A DNA stretch of 64,000 bases from Deroplatys truncata (Eukaryota; Arthropoda; Insecta; Mantodea; Mantidae), in contig CM060990.1 in NCBI GenBank assembly GCA_030765065.1, forward strand, positions 217,287,290-217,351,289, read 5' to 3'. Under the pieces are notes generated by a model. It saw only the letters and a program-made list of their open reading frames with translations. It had not been told where the DNA came from and made no database searches. Positions 34,035-45,288 of the stretch are shown here, piece by piece; position 1 is the first letter of the stretch; each line of letters begins with the position of its first letter. The translations under genes were made by a program, and so were the position numbers.

Positions 34035-35888
34035 TATGAACTGATCTTAATTGGTGGTCCGCACTCACTGGTGTGGCTGACACATCTCCACAGTTCATAA
34101 CTCATGCTGGGTCTTTTTATCATCACACGTGAGGCCTTGACATGTGTTTCAAATGATACAGAGCCTTATGCAAAATTTTCTTTTGACAGTAGCAACTTTA
34201 TTATTACAGATAACGGATGGAACTTAGCACGTATGTACTAACATCCCACATTCTTCATAAGAAATAAAAATGGAAGAAAAATAAAGGTTCGTTTATGTTT
34301 AATGATATACATTTTTTAAGTTACTTTCAAATTCAAACAAGTAACTATTTACACTGAAATAAAACCTCACATGAACCGTGAGTCTTATCTTCCCTGTGAT
34401 ACTTTAGTTGCTTCCTGCAAATGAAGGATATTCCACAGAAGAATATGTTTTTACATGTCCGTCAGTCTGAAGGTTAAGAAGTCAAGTGCTTCTGAAAGCT
34501 ATACTATCAATACAGAGTGTCTTATATTGTGGCACGTACATATTAACATAAAGGGCATTCATATACTACAGTATAAAAAACATCGGAGATCCTTATGTTC
34601 AAACTGTAAAATTTTGAATGGAATGACTCGATAATCCTGATGTCTTCTTTCAAAAATGTAGGACAGACTTAACATTGACAGAACTTGAAATAATACCTCT
34701 GTGCAGCTTTGAGTGTACAAAGTAAATAAAAGGTAAATTCCATTAGCTCGCTTCCATGCTGTCACTTAACCTTCATTCTTTGTCTGTAAAACTTAGATTG
34801 ATATTGTTTCGACAGTGCTCTTGTTCCTCATGAATATATATTCAGACTCTAAATACTCTTACACTGCATGACATGGTAATATACAGTTTACAATAAGACA
34901 CTATGTAAGCTGTAAAACGTCTTTCAAGAATTGTTTTTATTTAAGAAAAATTATCTCCATTACCCATGAATGTTTATGGGTCCATTCAAGAATTCCCACT
35001 GTCTATAATTCTGAGCCACTGGAGCTTTATGTAGTAGCCCTTCAGACTTCTTTCCTGCATGTAAAAGTATAGTTTTATTTGTGTATAAAAGAGGCTAGAA
35101 ATGATGTGTTACTAAATTTACTTTGCATGAGTTGAAACAAATGAATGATAATTGATGGTAGTGTTACTTGTTTTGACTCATTTAAAGTAAATATTTTTAT
35201 TTTGTTGACCATTTCCAGATTCATCTGGCACAGCATCTGCAGAATCACACTCACGGACTGTATTGTAGCAACATCCTTTAGCTGGAATTTCTTCTTGAAA
35301 CATTCTAAAGTATTTAATGGACTATTTTGCTGTAAGAGATTTTTTAAAAGATGATTAAATTCTCTTAAACTTCTATTGGATGTATACTGTAAACCCAAAT
35401 CTACCATCTCTTACTCTTGTTTCATGCGTCACTCTAACCAAAAAATAGAGCTGTTTCATAAACCCCTTGTCAGGATTTTCAATAAAGGCTGCATAAGATT
35501 GAATTTGGACCAAAATGTAAAGGATAATATTGATGATATGCCATGCCAATTTCACTCTTGGATGGATCTATCTTAGAAAATCCAATCTCTGCTTCTGCTA
35601 CTAACCAATCTATTGGATGCCCAGTTTAGAAGCAAACATTGCTTGAGATGAGTGGTATGGACCATGCAAGATATATCATCATGAAACCCTTTCTCATAGT
35701 TAAAAACTAACAGAATGCTGCGGTCTCATTAAGTGGTTTCTCATATCACGTTAAAATCTTTCAAAAATCAACTTGGCAAAAACTGTAATGAAATTGAAGC
35801 CTCATTTATTCATACTGTGGTTTCCTACAGAATTCAACATATTTCATGCTCAAGTTAAAAGTTTATTTTCAAGTTAAAATACAAAATG
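34035..35888. other. No recognised gene
   Basis: Two minus-strand readings (35407-35075 and 35555-35373) could belong to a decayed transposase because they are colinear. The residues (for example LAWHIINIILYILVQIQSY) do not allow a family call. Confidence 0.4.
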
Positions 35889-35892
35889 ATAT

Positions 35893-36372
35893 TGTCGTAA
35901 CCTCTTTACATATTTTAGCTCAATGGGGGGGGGGGGGTAGAGCAATAGGTACCGTGAACAGGATCGAACATTCTATCACAAATTGCACGAGGTCCGATGG
36001 GGCGAGCTTAACGAAATTCTAAAAACACCTAAAGGCCTAAAAATATTCCTAAATCATTATGTGGGATAAAGGAAGGATCTATCTACTACAGAAATTTACA
36101 TTAATTGGAACTGGATGGTAACTATTACAATATAAAGGAATTACAATACCTCCTTGCCTGTCGGTGGGGACGCCATGCTGTACGCACGAACAAGCTGCAC
36201 ACACACTCCTTGTTGCAAGCAGAATCTCGACTCGACTGACTAACCCACGCTACACTAGCATCAGGCATGCTACACTAGGAACCGGTTTCTACCCCCACTA
36301 CTATTGCAACATATCCGATCTGGGCCGCCAGGTCACATACGCAATAATGCCAATTATATTATAAATGTCACA
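35893..36372 (-). repeat. 3' LTR of the LARD-like element
   Basis: 480 bp, matching 39524-40000 with scattered substitutions and a G-run length difference (13 G here at 35925-35937). A chance 66-codon + reading lies inside it at 36164-36364. Confidence 0.9.
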
Positions 36373-36381
36373 TCTCCCCCT
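36373..36381 (-). other. Polypurine tract of the LARD-like element
   Basis: The complement strand reads AGGGGGAGA immediately before the TGTGACATTT start of the 3' LTR, the expected plus-strand primer. Confidence 0.7.
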
Positions 36382-38023
36382 GGCTACCCAGATCGACGTC
36401 CCCGTCGAAACAAGAAGGATTTTTTTTTTTTTGTGTTGACATAGAATTACAGAGAAAGAAAAATATGACATACTTTACAAAATTAGATTACAGCAAACTA
36501 TATCTGGGCATTCAGAAAGTTAGGATGGAGCAGAAATGTCTCTCAATGAAGAAGTTACAAATATATTGTGAACATGTGAAGCTAATTCAAACATTATGGA
36601 GTCTCGAGTGCCACCGACGATTTATTTCAAGATGTATTGCCTAGTTACGAGTACCCCGCACACACACACTACACCGTACTGCCACTGTTACATACGCACT
36701 ACACTGCACCAAGTCTCGACGTAACTGTTTGTGGGTGTAATTTCCACATCACCCACAACGACGAAATTTCAGCTCCAGAGTCTTTCCTGACTTAGACCCC
36801 CCGAGATAGTGGCTCCTTATGCCACTGCAGTGTAGTGGACTAAAGACAGCTCTCCTTTGGTGTATCTGCAACCTCTGGCATGTCTGTAGAGCGGGGTTAC
36901 TCCTCTGGACACTCGAGCTCCGGAACCAGCAAAATCACTATAACATCACAAATGAATAAAACTTGTGCTCCCAGAAGATCATCATACATAAAAGAAGCAA
37001 GTAGTATGTCATTTACACTAATGTGAATTGAAAATGCCACAAAGTTGGCCAAAGTTTACAAACAGTCAATTTTAGTGTTTAGCAAAAAAAACAAAATGAC
37101 TACACATTGACATAAAAACTGAATTTTTCAAGGGGTTACCATCCAAAATTCGACAAAATTTTTAGAATCCAAGTAAGCAGACATAAAAGGGCCAGAATAC
37201 ATAAATATTATATCAATTACATCCATTGTTTACACAAAATAACACAACACAAATATAGTAAATTATTTGGGATCCCAATATTATATTTAACCAGCTGGTA
37301 CTACTAATAAAGAAAAGGAATAAGTGCACTTATAATACATTCACACATGACAATGAAATGAAATCATTCATACTGACAAAGGCCCAAATAATACACAACA
37401 CTCACTTGAATAACTACCCAAAACTACTATGTGCATTGCTACATACTTCAAAATAAACCCACATTACATGCATCAAACTACACCTCATTACATACTTTCA
37501 ACTACAAAAACTCATGCTTTACTGTCAATAACATAAATTCTCCTCCACATTACTATCTTATCCACCTCATTATCATCATTTCAATCATCATCATCATCTT
37601 AGTTTTCAACTTTATCGTACACAGTAATTACTGAGAAAATAAAATATCTTCACTGACGCGTCTCATTCAACTAGCTGCAAAAATAAAAAATACCTGACAT
37701 AGGCATAAACTAAAGAAATCACATTAACATTTCAGGAATGACACAGATAACAGCATTATACTGTTGCATCCACATCTACCGAATCAAGATTAAGCTGGAA
37801 AATAGATGGTAAAAAAACTCGTTATATAAGATGGTACTAAACTTGTTGCATAAACACAAAAAAAAAAATTTTCTCATTGCATTTACTCTCTTGTGTGAAT
37901 ACATCACACACGCTATACTGGGCACGTTGCAGCAACACCAATAAGCAAAATATTTCTCAACTCATCACATCGAATTTCCAGGTATATGTTAGCCCTCCTG
38001 AAAACTCAAACATTCACACTTCA

Positions 38024-38128
38024 ACCATCAGGGGTTACTCTTTGGCACTTCCACCGAGGCTGACATTAACTCATCTCATCTCTCTCACTACCACCATCGG
38101 GGTTACTCTTTGGCACTTCCACCGAGGC
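38024..38128. repeat. 36-bp direct repeat inside the LARD-like element
   Basis: GGGGTTACTCTTTGGCACTT followed by CCACCGAGGC occurs at 38031-38060 and 38099-38128, each preceded by ACCATC. The copies are 69 bp apart and virtually identical. Confidence 0.9.
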
Positions 38129-39507
38129 AAATCTTCCATATACTATTCACATAACCTCACAAACACGCACACAATTCATGCAACAATTTTCTGCAAAGAA
38201 AAAAGATCACAGCATCATAATGAAACCCAAAATCAAACCAAACAAATGCAACAGAACAAAGCACATCATTACCAAAACAATACTGTCACATAACATTTCC
38301 TGAAAATCAAACAAAATTAAGCACACAGTACACATCAAACACATACACTGCAGCATAACATGACAAACCAAATAATTTCCAATGCCCAAAACATAATTCA
38401 AAATTTTGGTTACACAAAATGGTGATAAACTTTCAATTTAGCAGAGACATACATAGCACACATTATTCCTGAAAAGCAAAGCTTAATTAAGCATTAGTCA
38501 TTGAAACAAAAAAAAGAAAAATTTAGTATACCTGTCTGATTTGTGAAACTTTTTCACACACAATGTTTACATACTTACATGTTTGTTTGTTTTTTTTTTC
38601 TTTTTACCACAAAATGGTGCAACTTTCCAAAATCTGATAACACACATATAGCTGATCCAACAACATCCAAGTCCTGCTGGTCCATATTGGAGGCACATTA
38701 AACCTATTTAGGTGAAGATACTGGCACAGCTGGTGGTAGCTGAAACTTTTACTTAAATTAGTCATTTTGAAATATTTTCCCCCCAAAAAATTCATTGTGT
38801 AACTAGATAAACCAAACATGGCAACGGTGAAGCAAAATTATTATTAGTACTACCACTATGCGTACCACGACGAGCGTACGATGCACAAATATGAATTTTT
38901 AATATATATGCTCTTCTTGACTTTTTTTATTATTATTTTAAATAAATGCGCCTCACTTTTTATACACACGCAACTTTAAACATGCAACACGCGAACTGTA
39001 AAATATTTGCTTCACATTCTAGTCGTTAATAAATTACAAGATCATGCAATCAATAACGCAATGTTACGTACACCAGCTAACACATGCAACTATATTATCA
39101 AAGTTCCAAAATATCAGTACATTTTCCAGAATTCACAAATAAGTAATTTAGAATGGACAGTACAAACAATTTATCACAGAAACAGAATTTAGCAGAAGTG
39201 AAGCCATGGTAAGGGGAAAAATGGAGGCAAAAGTTTCACCGACGCGCCACCAACAGACAATGCAAAAATTTTAAAATTAAGTTGGAAATTAAGATACAGA
39301 CATGGAACTTTTAAGAAACTACTTCAAGATGAATTTAGAATATAAAGCCAAAATTATGAAACAAAACCCTTACCATTAAGCCAACAAAAAAAATAATTTA
39401 CATTTTCTAATGAACACGTGGAGGACCAAACACGCTACATTTCAGAAAAAAAAAAAAAATTTGCTACAAAATATTACATTATTCTCGGCGACCCACGCCA
39501 ATTACCC

Positions 39508-39521
39508 GGTGCCTCGCACCA
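39508..39521 (-). other. Candidate tRNA primer-binding site of the LARD-like element
   Basis: The minus strand reads TGGTGCGAGGCACC 2 nt after the 5' LTR end. TGG complements the CCA end of a tRNA. The tRNA identity is not assigned. Confidence 0.5.
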
Positions 39522-39523
39522 AT

Positions 39524-40000
39524 TGTCATAACCTCTTTACATATTTTAGCTCAAGGGGGTAGAGCAATAGGTACCGTGAACAGGATCGAACATTCTATCA
39601 CAAATTGCACGAGGTCCGATGGGGCGGGCTTAACGAAATTCTAAAATCATCTAAAGGTTCCTAAAAATATTCCTAAATCATTATGTGGGATAAAGGAAGG
39701 ATCTATCTACTACAGAAATTTACATTAATTGGAACTGGATGGTAACTATTTATTACAATAAAAAGGAATTACAATACCTCCTTGCCTGTCGGTGGGGACG
39801 CCATGCTGTACGCACGAACAAGCTGCACACACACTCCTTGTTGCAAGCAGAACCTCGACTCGACTGACTAACCCACGCTACACTAGCGTCAGGCACGCTA
39901 CACTAGGAACCGGTTTCTACCCCCACTACTATTGCAACATATTCGATCTGGGCCGCCAGGTCACATACGCAATAATGCCAATTATATTACAAATGTCACA
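39524..40000 (-). repeat. 5' LTR of the LARD-like element
   Basis: 477 bp, the second direct LTR, followed by the ATAT duplication. The next 20 bp repeat the LTR end word CACAAATGTCACAATAT, perhaps a slippage product. Confidence 0.9.
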
Positions 40001-40004
40001 ATAT

Positions 40005-41061
40005 CACAAATGTCACAATATGTAAAGACAAATGTAAAAAAACTTACTTCCTGCAGTTCCTAACATTTGGTCCATGGTATATTGTACTCCCGAAGCATGG
40101 CCATGGAAAGAAAAAGCCTTCAAGGTTTGTAAGTTTATGAGAATTTATTGGTAAATAAGAGCAAGCAAATGCCTTAACTCTCCAACCCAAACTGAGTAAA
40201 ACCTTTCCTATTTAACAGTCCTTTTTGAGTCTCGGGAACATAAATTTGTAGTTGCAAGGTAAAATTATTTTTACTTATTTTTTGTGCATTAATCTTGTCC
40301 TATGAATGACTTTGTTATTGGAACATAACTCTTTCAGTTGCTTTAATTGGTAAGGGATGTGAAAGTGGCTTTTAAGTGAGATCTCAGGACTTGGAAATAA
40401 GCAAATTATAATTTTAGCTCATTTGTTGCTTTCACACGGCAAATGTAGAAAAAATGTACCACAGGAGTTGCAACACAAAATGGCCTGAACTAATTACTTT
40501 TAAACCATACATATTAGGGTCAGTTAAATATAAAAAAAGTTGAGAAAGTGAGACTGCAAGGAGAATGTTTTAGAGATGTTCAGAATATTTGGCTTAATTT
40601 ATTGTGGGTAATGGCTTTCATATGTGGCTTCATGTTGCCATAGAGAAGCAGGACCTCACAAATGTTATTGGTATTTTATTGCTATAGGTGGCTTCCATAT
40701 CCTCCAGTAGTTTTCAGTAATATGCATCATCATTAATCATCCTTCTTTAGTGAACGAAATTGATTAACAGCATGCATTTGCAAGCTGAAAACACAGTTGT
40801 GAGAACTCTTCTGGCTGATGGCAAGTTTTAGACTTAACAAGAGCTCTCTTCTCCTGCATTGCATACTTCTTGTATTTTAGGGGAGTGGTGGGTTACCCAT
40901 TTATCACAGGTCACATTTTGGTATAAAAATGCCTTACCTACTCCTTCTAAGTCAGGGATTGGCAAGTCTGTACTGGCTGATGTGACATACTACCACAGTT
41001 AAGGGACAAAGCAGTATGTTGCGCTCCCTCCACTAAGCACACCTTCAAACGTAAACAGGCA
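40005..41061. other. No recognised gene
   Basis: AT-rich intron B sequence before the ZBED-like hAT relic. The relic could extend into the last 100 bp. Confidence 0.45.
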
Positions 41062-41462
41062 ATGGTGTACACCACATGTTATGACATTGAAAAGAATTGG
41101 TCGTTACTGACCACCTACAAACGTTTTATGTATCATACATCAGGGGTTTTATGGGCCAAAGTAATACACATGAAAAATGTTTGGGATATTATTGTGAAAA
41201 CATTAAATACAATTAAATCCAACTCATTTCAGCTCCAGCAGTTTCGAGACCTACTTAAAACTTTACAGATTCATTCCAAAGATTAGATGTTGCACAGAAG
41301 TGCAATGGTTTAGTCGAGGGAAAATATTAAAATCATTTTTGGATATGCATTTTGATATTTGTGAGTACATGTCACAACAATTTTTGTTACCATGTAAAGT
41401 TTATATGTATATTTCATTTTAGGGTACTGAAATTGTTGCCAAACTTTGAAATGAAGATTGGC
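41062..41462 (+). pseudogene. hAT-like (ZBED/GTF2IRD2-type) transposase relic, part 1
   Basis: The + strand reads MKNVWDIIVKTLNTIKSNSF and QFRDLLKTLQIHSKD, then in a shifted frame EVQWFSRGKILKSFLDMHFD. This matches the hAT-derived family that includes ZBED5 and GTF2IRD2 (consensus HTEVRWLSRGKVL). It ends at the insertion point of the Harbinger-like element, in the codons for NEDWL. Confidence 0.65.
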
Positions 41463-41465
41463 TAA

Positions 41466-43092
41466 GGGTGGCATGCACCATGCTGAAGTAAATTGCTTCG
41501 GAAGTAACGTTTACTAAAGAATTCCCCACTACGGAAGTAGGTTACTACGGAAGCAATATATTCCGAAAGTAACATTGGAGAGCTCAATTACAATTTACTC
41601 TTTTAGTTAAGACTACGGAAGTAAGAGCTCATTACTCCTGAAGGTTTTTGTTTGTGCAATTTACTTGATGCGATCATGAATAAGGTTATGTGCAATAGGA
41701 AAAGGTGAGAAACATCAGCGAAAGAGATAAATGTTTGTTGATAGAAATAAAGAAAATCCACTTAAACATTATGAGAGTAAAAAAAAGAGTGATAACTTGC
41801 ATTACGTTGGTCTTCAAAGCCAGTGAGATACCGCCAACACTCGCAACGTGCGTTCCTAATTGCTTTTTACTTTAGGTTTATTAGTGTTTTACTTTTCTGA
41901 TTTACTGGGAGTTAGGTTAGGGTTAGGTTTTTTATTATTATTTTTATAAGCTTAGGTTCCTGATTCACGGGATGTTACTTTTATTAACGTTTTCAATGAA
42001 GACCCAAATAATGCAGCAAAGCAAAATGTGTTATAAAGATGCTGGAAAGTCGTGATTGACGAGTTTAATAATTCTAGCGACGGGAAATGTACTGAGGAGC
42101 AGCTTAAAATTCTAGAAACAATGTTTGTAATCTTCATTTTGCATCGCAGATCACTTGTATGTTGATAGAAAAATACCCTTTCTGATTTCGGAAAAGTTCA
42201 CCATATTCACGGATTGGTACAAAATAGTAACATGCGTGCAGTCAATTCCACACACAGTGTGTGGGAAATCTGTGAAAGTGGAGAAGAATTGCCTTTTATT
42301 TTCTTAACACTCGTAAATATTTATATGTATAGGTACCTTGCTCTTAACCTCAAAAGCGCTCTAACAATGCAGTTAAATACACGACCAGCAGACGCGTGGT
42401 GAACGTTTATTTATAAGATCGCCTGTAATACCGGGATTACGATGAACTTTACTTAAGGTGACATGAAAATCCTGATAAACTAAAGGTATAATTGGCATGC
42501 ACTTAATGTTGGGAATGACTCTTGATTCATAGTTCTTTTATTACTTCGAGCTAGTACCGATTGGTTCTAAGTACCATGTAAAATCAAACTTGACATAATG
42601 GGAAGGAAAAGTTTGATGCCAAACTTTTAAGTTACATCGCGTTAAGTCAATTCTAAATCTCCATTTAATACAGTGTAAGACTGTCACATTGCATTAAATT
42701 CATCGTAATGCCGGCTCAAGCTTCTGAAATATTCCGGTACGAAACACTCATAGGACACATAATAATAATTGCAATTTGGATTATAGAGCTGAATTTGTGT
42801 GCGAGTTTTGTTGAAATGTTCTCCAAGCAGGTTCAAAAGACGTGTATAAGATTCTTTCCATCCAGGTCGTAAGAGTAAATTCTAACCTATATTTGTGCTC
42901 TATTTAATTCCGTAGTAACATACTACATGATGGTGCTCTCCAACATTTACTTCTGCAGTAATTTAATCTGGGAGTATCTGAATGGAGTAAAATTCTTCAG
43001 AAGTTTACTCTCGCATGGAAGTCGCCGAGTGTTGACTTGAATAGTAGTTAACTACGAAAGTAGAGCTTACTCCAGGTTGGTGCATGCCACCC
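41466..43092 (+). mobile_element. PIF/Harbinger-like element 1, with Myb/SANT-like relic
   Basis: Termini GGGTGGCATGCACCA (41466) and TGGTGCATGCCACCC (ending 43092) are perfect inverted repeats, flanked by TAA on both sides (41463-41465 and 43093-43095), the 3-bp target duplication of PIF/Harbinger. Longer subterminal inverted sequence rich in GGAAGTAA/TTACTxCGG words extends well inside both ends. At 41960-42140 the + strand reads NNAAKQNVL, RCWKVVIDEFNNSS and CTEEQLKIL, like the Myb/SANT protein that Harbinger elements encode beside the transposase. No transposase is seen in this copy. Confidence 0.75.
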
Positions 43093-43351
43093 TAAGTGAT
43101 TTAGCTTTCCTGTGCGACATATGTGAGCATTTAAATTACTTGAATTACTGCCTTCAAGAAAACAATACGTATATTGCATGTGTATGATTAGGCGCAATCC
43201 TTCATAATGATGATAGACATATGGAAGTCAAATCTACTTGTAGGATATTTAAATAAGGAGTTCGAAGACAAAGGGTTTCATGACTTTGAAGCAATAAAAA
43301 ATGATTTTCAGCTTTTCGCATATCCTTTCACTGTATACATTGATACAGTAT
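43093..43351 (+). pseudogene. hAT-like (ZBED/GTF2IRD2-type) transposase relic, part 2
   Basis: Directly after the Harbinger element the frame resumes as SDLAFLCDICEHLNYLNYCL, then in other frames LNKEFEDKGFHDFEAIKNDF and QLFAYPFTVYIDTV. Removing the element and one TAA rejoins the codons seamlessly (DWL/SDLAFL). It is then cut by the second Harbinger element at 43352. Confidence 0.65.
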
Positions 43352-44533
43352 GGGCGGTGTGCACCTAACTCGAGTAAGCTCTACTTCTGTAGTAAACTAC
43401 TATTCAAGTGAACACTCGACAACTTCCATACAATAGTAAACTACTTCTGAATATTTTACTCCTTTCAGATACTCCCAAAGTAAGTTACTACAGAAGTAAA
43501 TGTCGGAGAGCACTGTCATGTAATATGTTACTATGTAAGTAAACAGAGCACAAGTATAGGTTACAATTTACTCTTGTGACTGGTTGCAGTAACTTGCCTG
43601 TTGAATAAAGTACCGTATTGTATTTGGGGAAAATTATTTTGACATTTTCATGGATTACATTGGTGATCTTGACTATGAAAATGATTACTTAGTTTGCAGT
43701 GATGATCTCAACAAAGAAAACAAAGGCAATGTGATAGTGTGTATAGTAAGGAACAGGTGGGATCCATATGATGCTTATGCAGAGAGGGAGGGAGAGTGAG
43801 CGAGTGTTCAATGAACATTTTGGTATTAGAAAATAATATTTTCCATTCCTTTTGAACCTCCTTGGAGAGCATTTATTACATAAAACTCAAGACAGGAATT
43901 CAGCTGTATCACCCAAACTTATTTATGACAAATGATTGAGTGTTCAAAAAATAAGATGCAATTCTTCACCTTCACAAGTTTCTCACACATGGGTGCAATT
44001 GACTGCATGCATGTTCCTATTTTGTGCCCATCCAGTGAAAATGGTGAACTCTTCAGAAATTGGAATGGGTATTTCTCTATGAACACGCAAGTAATCTGCA
44101 ATACAAAAGATGAAGATTAGGAACATTGTTTCCAATGAAATTTAAGCTGCCCTTCAGTATGTTTACTGTTGCTTGAAACATTAAACTTGTCTGCCTCAAT
44201 TTTCCAGGCATTTCTCTTCCAGCATTTTTACATCATAATTTTGCAATCTGTGTTGTTTAAATGGGTTTTCATTATCAACAAATATTTATTTCTTTTGTTG
44301 ATGTTTTTCTCCCTTTTCCATTTGCACATAACCTTAACTGTGATCGCTTAAGTATTCAAGCAAACAAAATAATACTGCAGGACTAAGGAGCTCATACTTC
44401 CGTAGTAGTTAACTGAACAATTAAATTGTAGTTGAGCTCTCCGTTATTTCCAGAGTAACTTAATCCCATAGTATGGACTTCTTTAGTAATGTTACTTCTG
44501 AAGTAATTTACTCCAACATGGTGCACACTGCCC
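43352..44533 (+). mobile_element. PIF/Harbinger-like element 2, with transposase relic
   Basis: Termini GGGCGGTGTGCACC and GGTGCACACTGCCC are inverted repeats (13 of 14), with TAA on the right (44534-44536) and TAT on the left. Long subterminal inverted sequence is shared with element 1. Coding relic: MDYIGDLDYENDYL (43651), NRWDPYDAYA, LLGEHLLHKTQDRNSAVSPK (43860-43920), and in the 43932-44120 reading MGAIDCMHVPILCPSSENGE then LFRNWNGYFSMNTQVIC. The last is the HARBI1/DDE_Tnp_4 core, including the first catalytic-Asp box GAIDCxH. The second half of the DDE domain is missing. Confidence 0.8.
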
Positions 44534-44536
44534 TAA

Positions 44537-44970
44537 GACCATAATTATTACATATGGACGTGAATTTACAGACAAACACGTTTTTGAAATCACAATTACA
44601 AAATAAGGCTGATTTAGATTTATAGAGAACTTTATTTGGTATCATTGCCATCTTCCATTCATTTACTTTGCATGTTAGAGCTATGTTTGTCTCAACATAA
44701 TATACTTATGAGCAATTTTTTCCAAACTGAATATTGTAAAATCTAAATGCAGATCATGATTGACAGATGAAAACTAGGTGCTCTGTTGAAAGTAAATACT
44801 TGTGAATTAACATTTGATGTATGTGAAACTGTAACACTCCAGTTGAAGTGAAGAATAAGAAGGAAAATTAACATAAAAATCCTATCAGTCTGTATTTAAT
44901 GCATTATGCATAAATAACATCAAAACTGTAATAGAGAATTTTCCTTGTACCACACTGCCACTCCAGAAAC
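44537..44970. other. No recognised gene
   Basis: AT-rich sequence between Harbinger element 2 and the SINE. Confidence 0.45.
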
Positions 44971-45288
44971 CCACCCTTTTAAAAGTAAATTGCGTTTTAT
45001 TTTATGGACCTCTTTAACTGCTGTGGTCCTTAGCGTCCCATGCTATATTGGTCGTGAAAGACCAGTAATTTTGCTCAGAGACCTCTTTATCAGGCTTTGA
45101 GGTTCTTTTACGTGCCATAAACCTATGACACAGGACAACTGGCTTTACTTCCCTTCCAAAGAAAGCCATGCTAAGGATTTTTATGCCCGAAAAAATCCAT
45201 CATCCTCCGCCGGGTTTGAACCCGTAACCTCAGGAACTAGAGGCTAGCATGGTAACCACTACGCTATGAAGGACGACCACCCTTTTAA
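44971..45288 (-). mobile_element. tRNA-derived SINE, family 1, copy 4 (antisense)
   Basis: Exact 12-bp duplication CCACCCTTTTAA at 44971-44982 and 45277-45288. The body carries the same tail (TTATTTTATGGACC), central words (AAGCCATGCTAAGGATTTTT) and tRNA-like head, close to copy 3. Confidence 0.92.

Larger units (their letters stand above)
35889..40004 (-). mobile_element. Non-coding LTR retrotransposon (LARD-like) with ATAT target duplication
   Basis: Two direct LTRs (480 and 477 bp) begin TGTCxTAACC and end AATGTCACA on the + strand, flanked by ATAT at 35889-35892 and 40001-40004. Orientation is minus: a polypurine tract AGGGGGAGA (complement at 36373-36381) abuts the 3' LTR, and a primer-binding candidate TGGTGCGAGGCACC (complement at 39508-39521) lies 2 nt from the 5' LTR. 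The 3.15-kb interior has no long frame for gag or pol in either direction, so the element depends on a partner or is a non-autonomous derivative. Confidence 0.85.

Noticed and set aside
35075..35576. Two colinear minus readings as another Tigger/pogo relic
   Set aside because: Only weak resemblance; no DDE or HTH motif can be pointed to.
35925..35937. Run of 13 G as a G-quadruplex regulator
   Set aside because: The other LTR has only five G at this point; it is a homopolymer expansion or sequencing-length artefact.
36164..36364. 66- and 77-codon matching readings at 36164 and 39792
   Set aside because: They are the same chance frame in the two LTRs of the non-coding element and oppose its orientation.
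37877..38293. 138-codon + reading inside the LARD-like element
   Set aside because: Thr/His/Asn-rich composition follows from A/C-rich DNA, it is antisense to the element and spans the 36-bp repeat; no domain.
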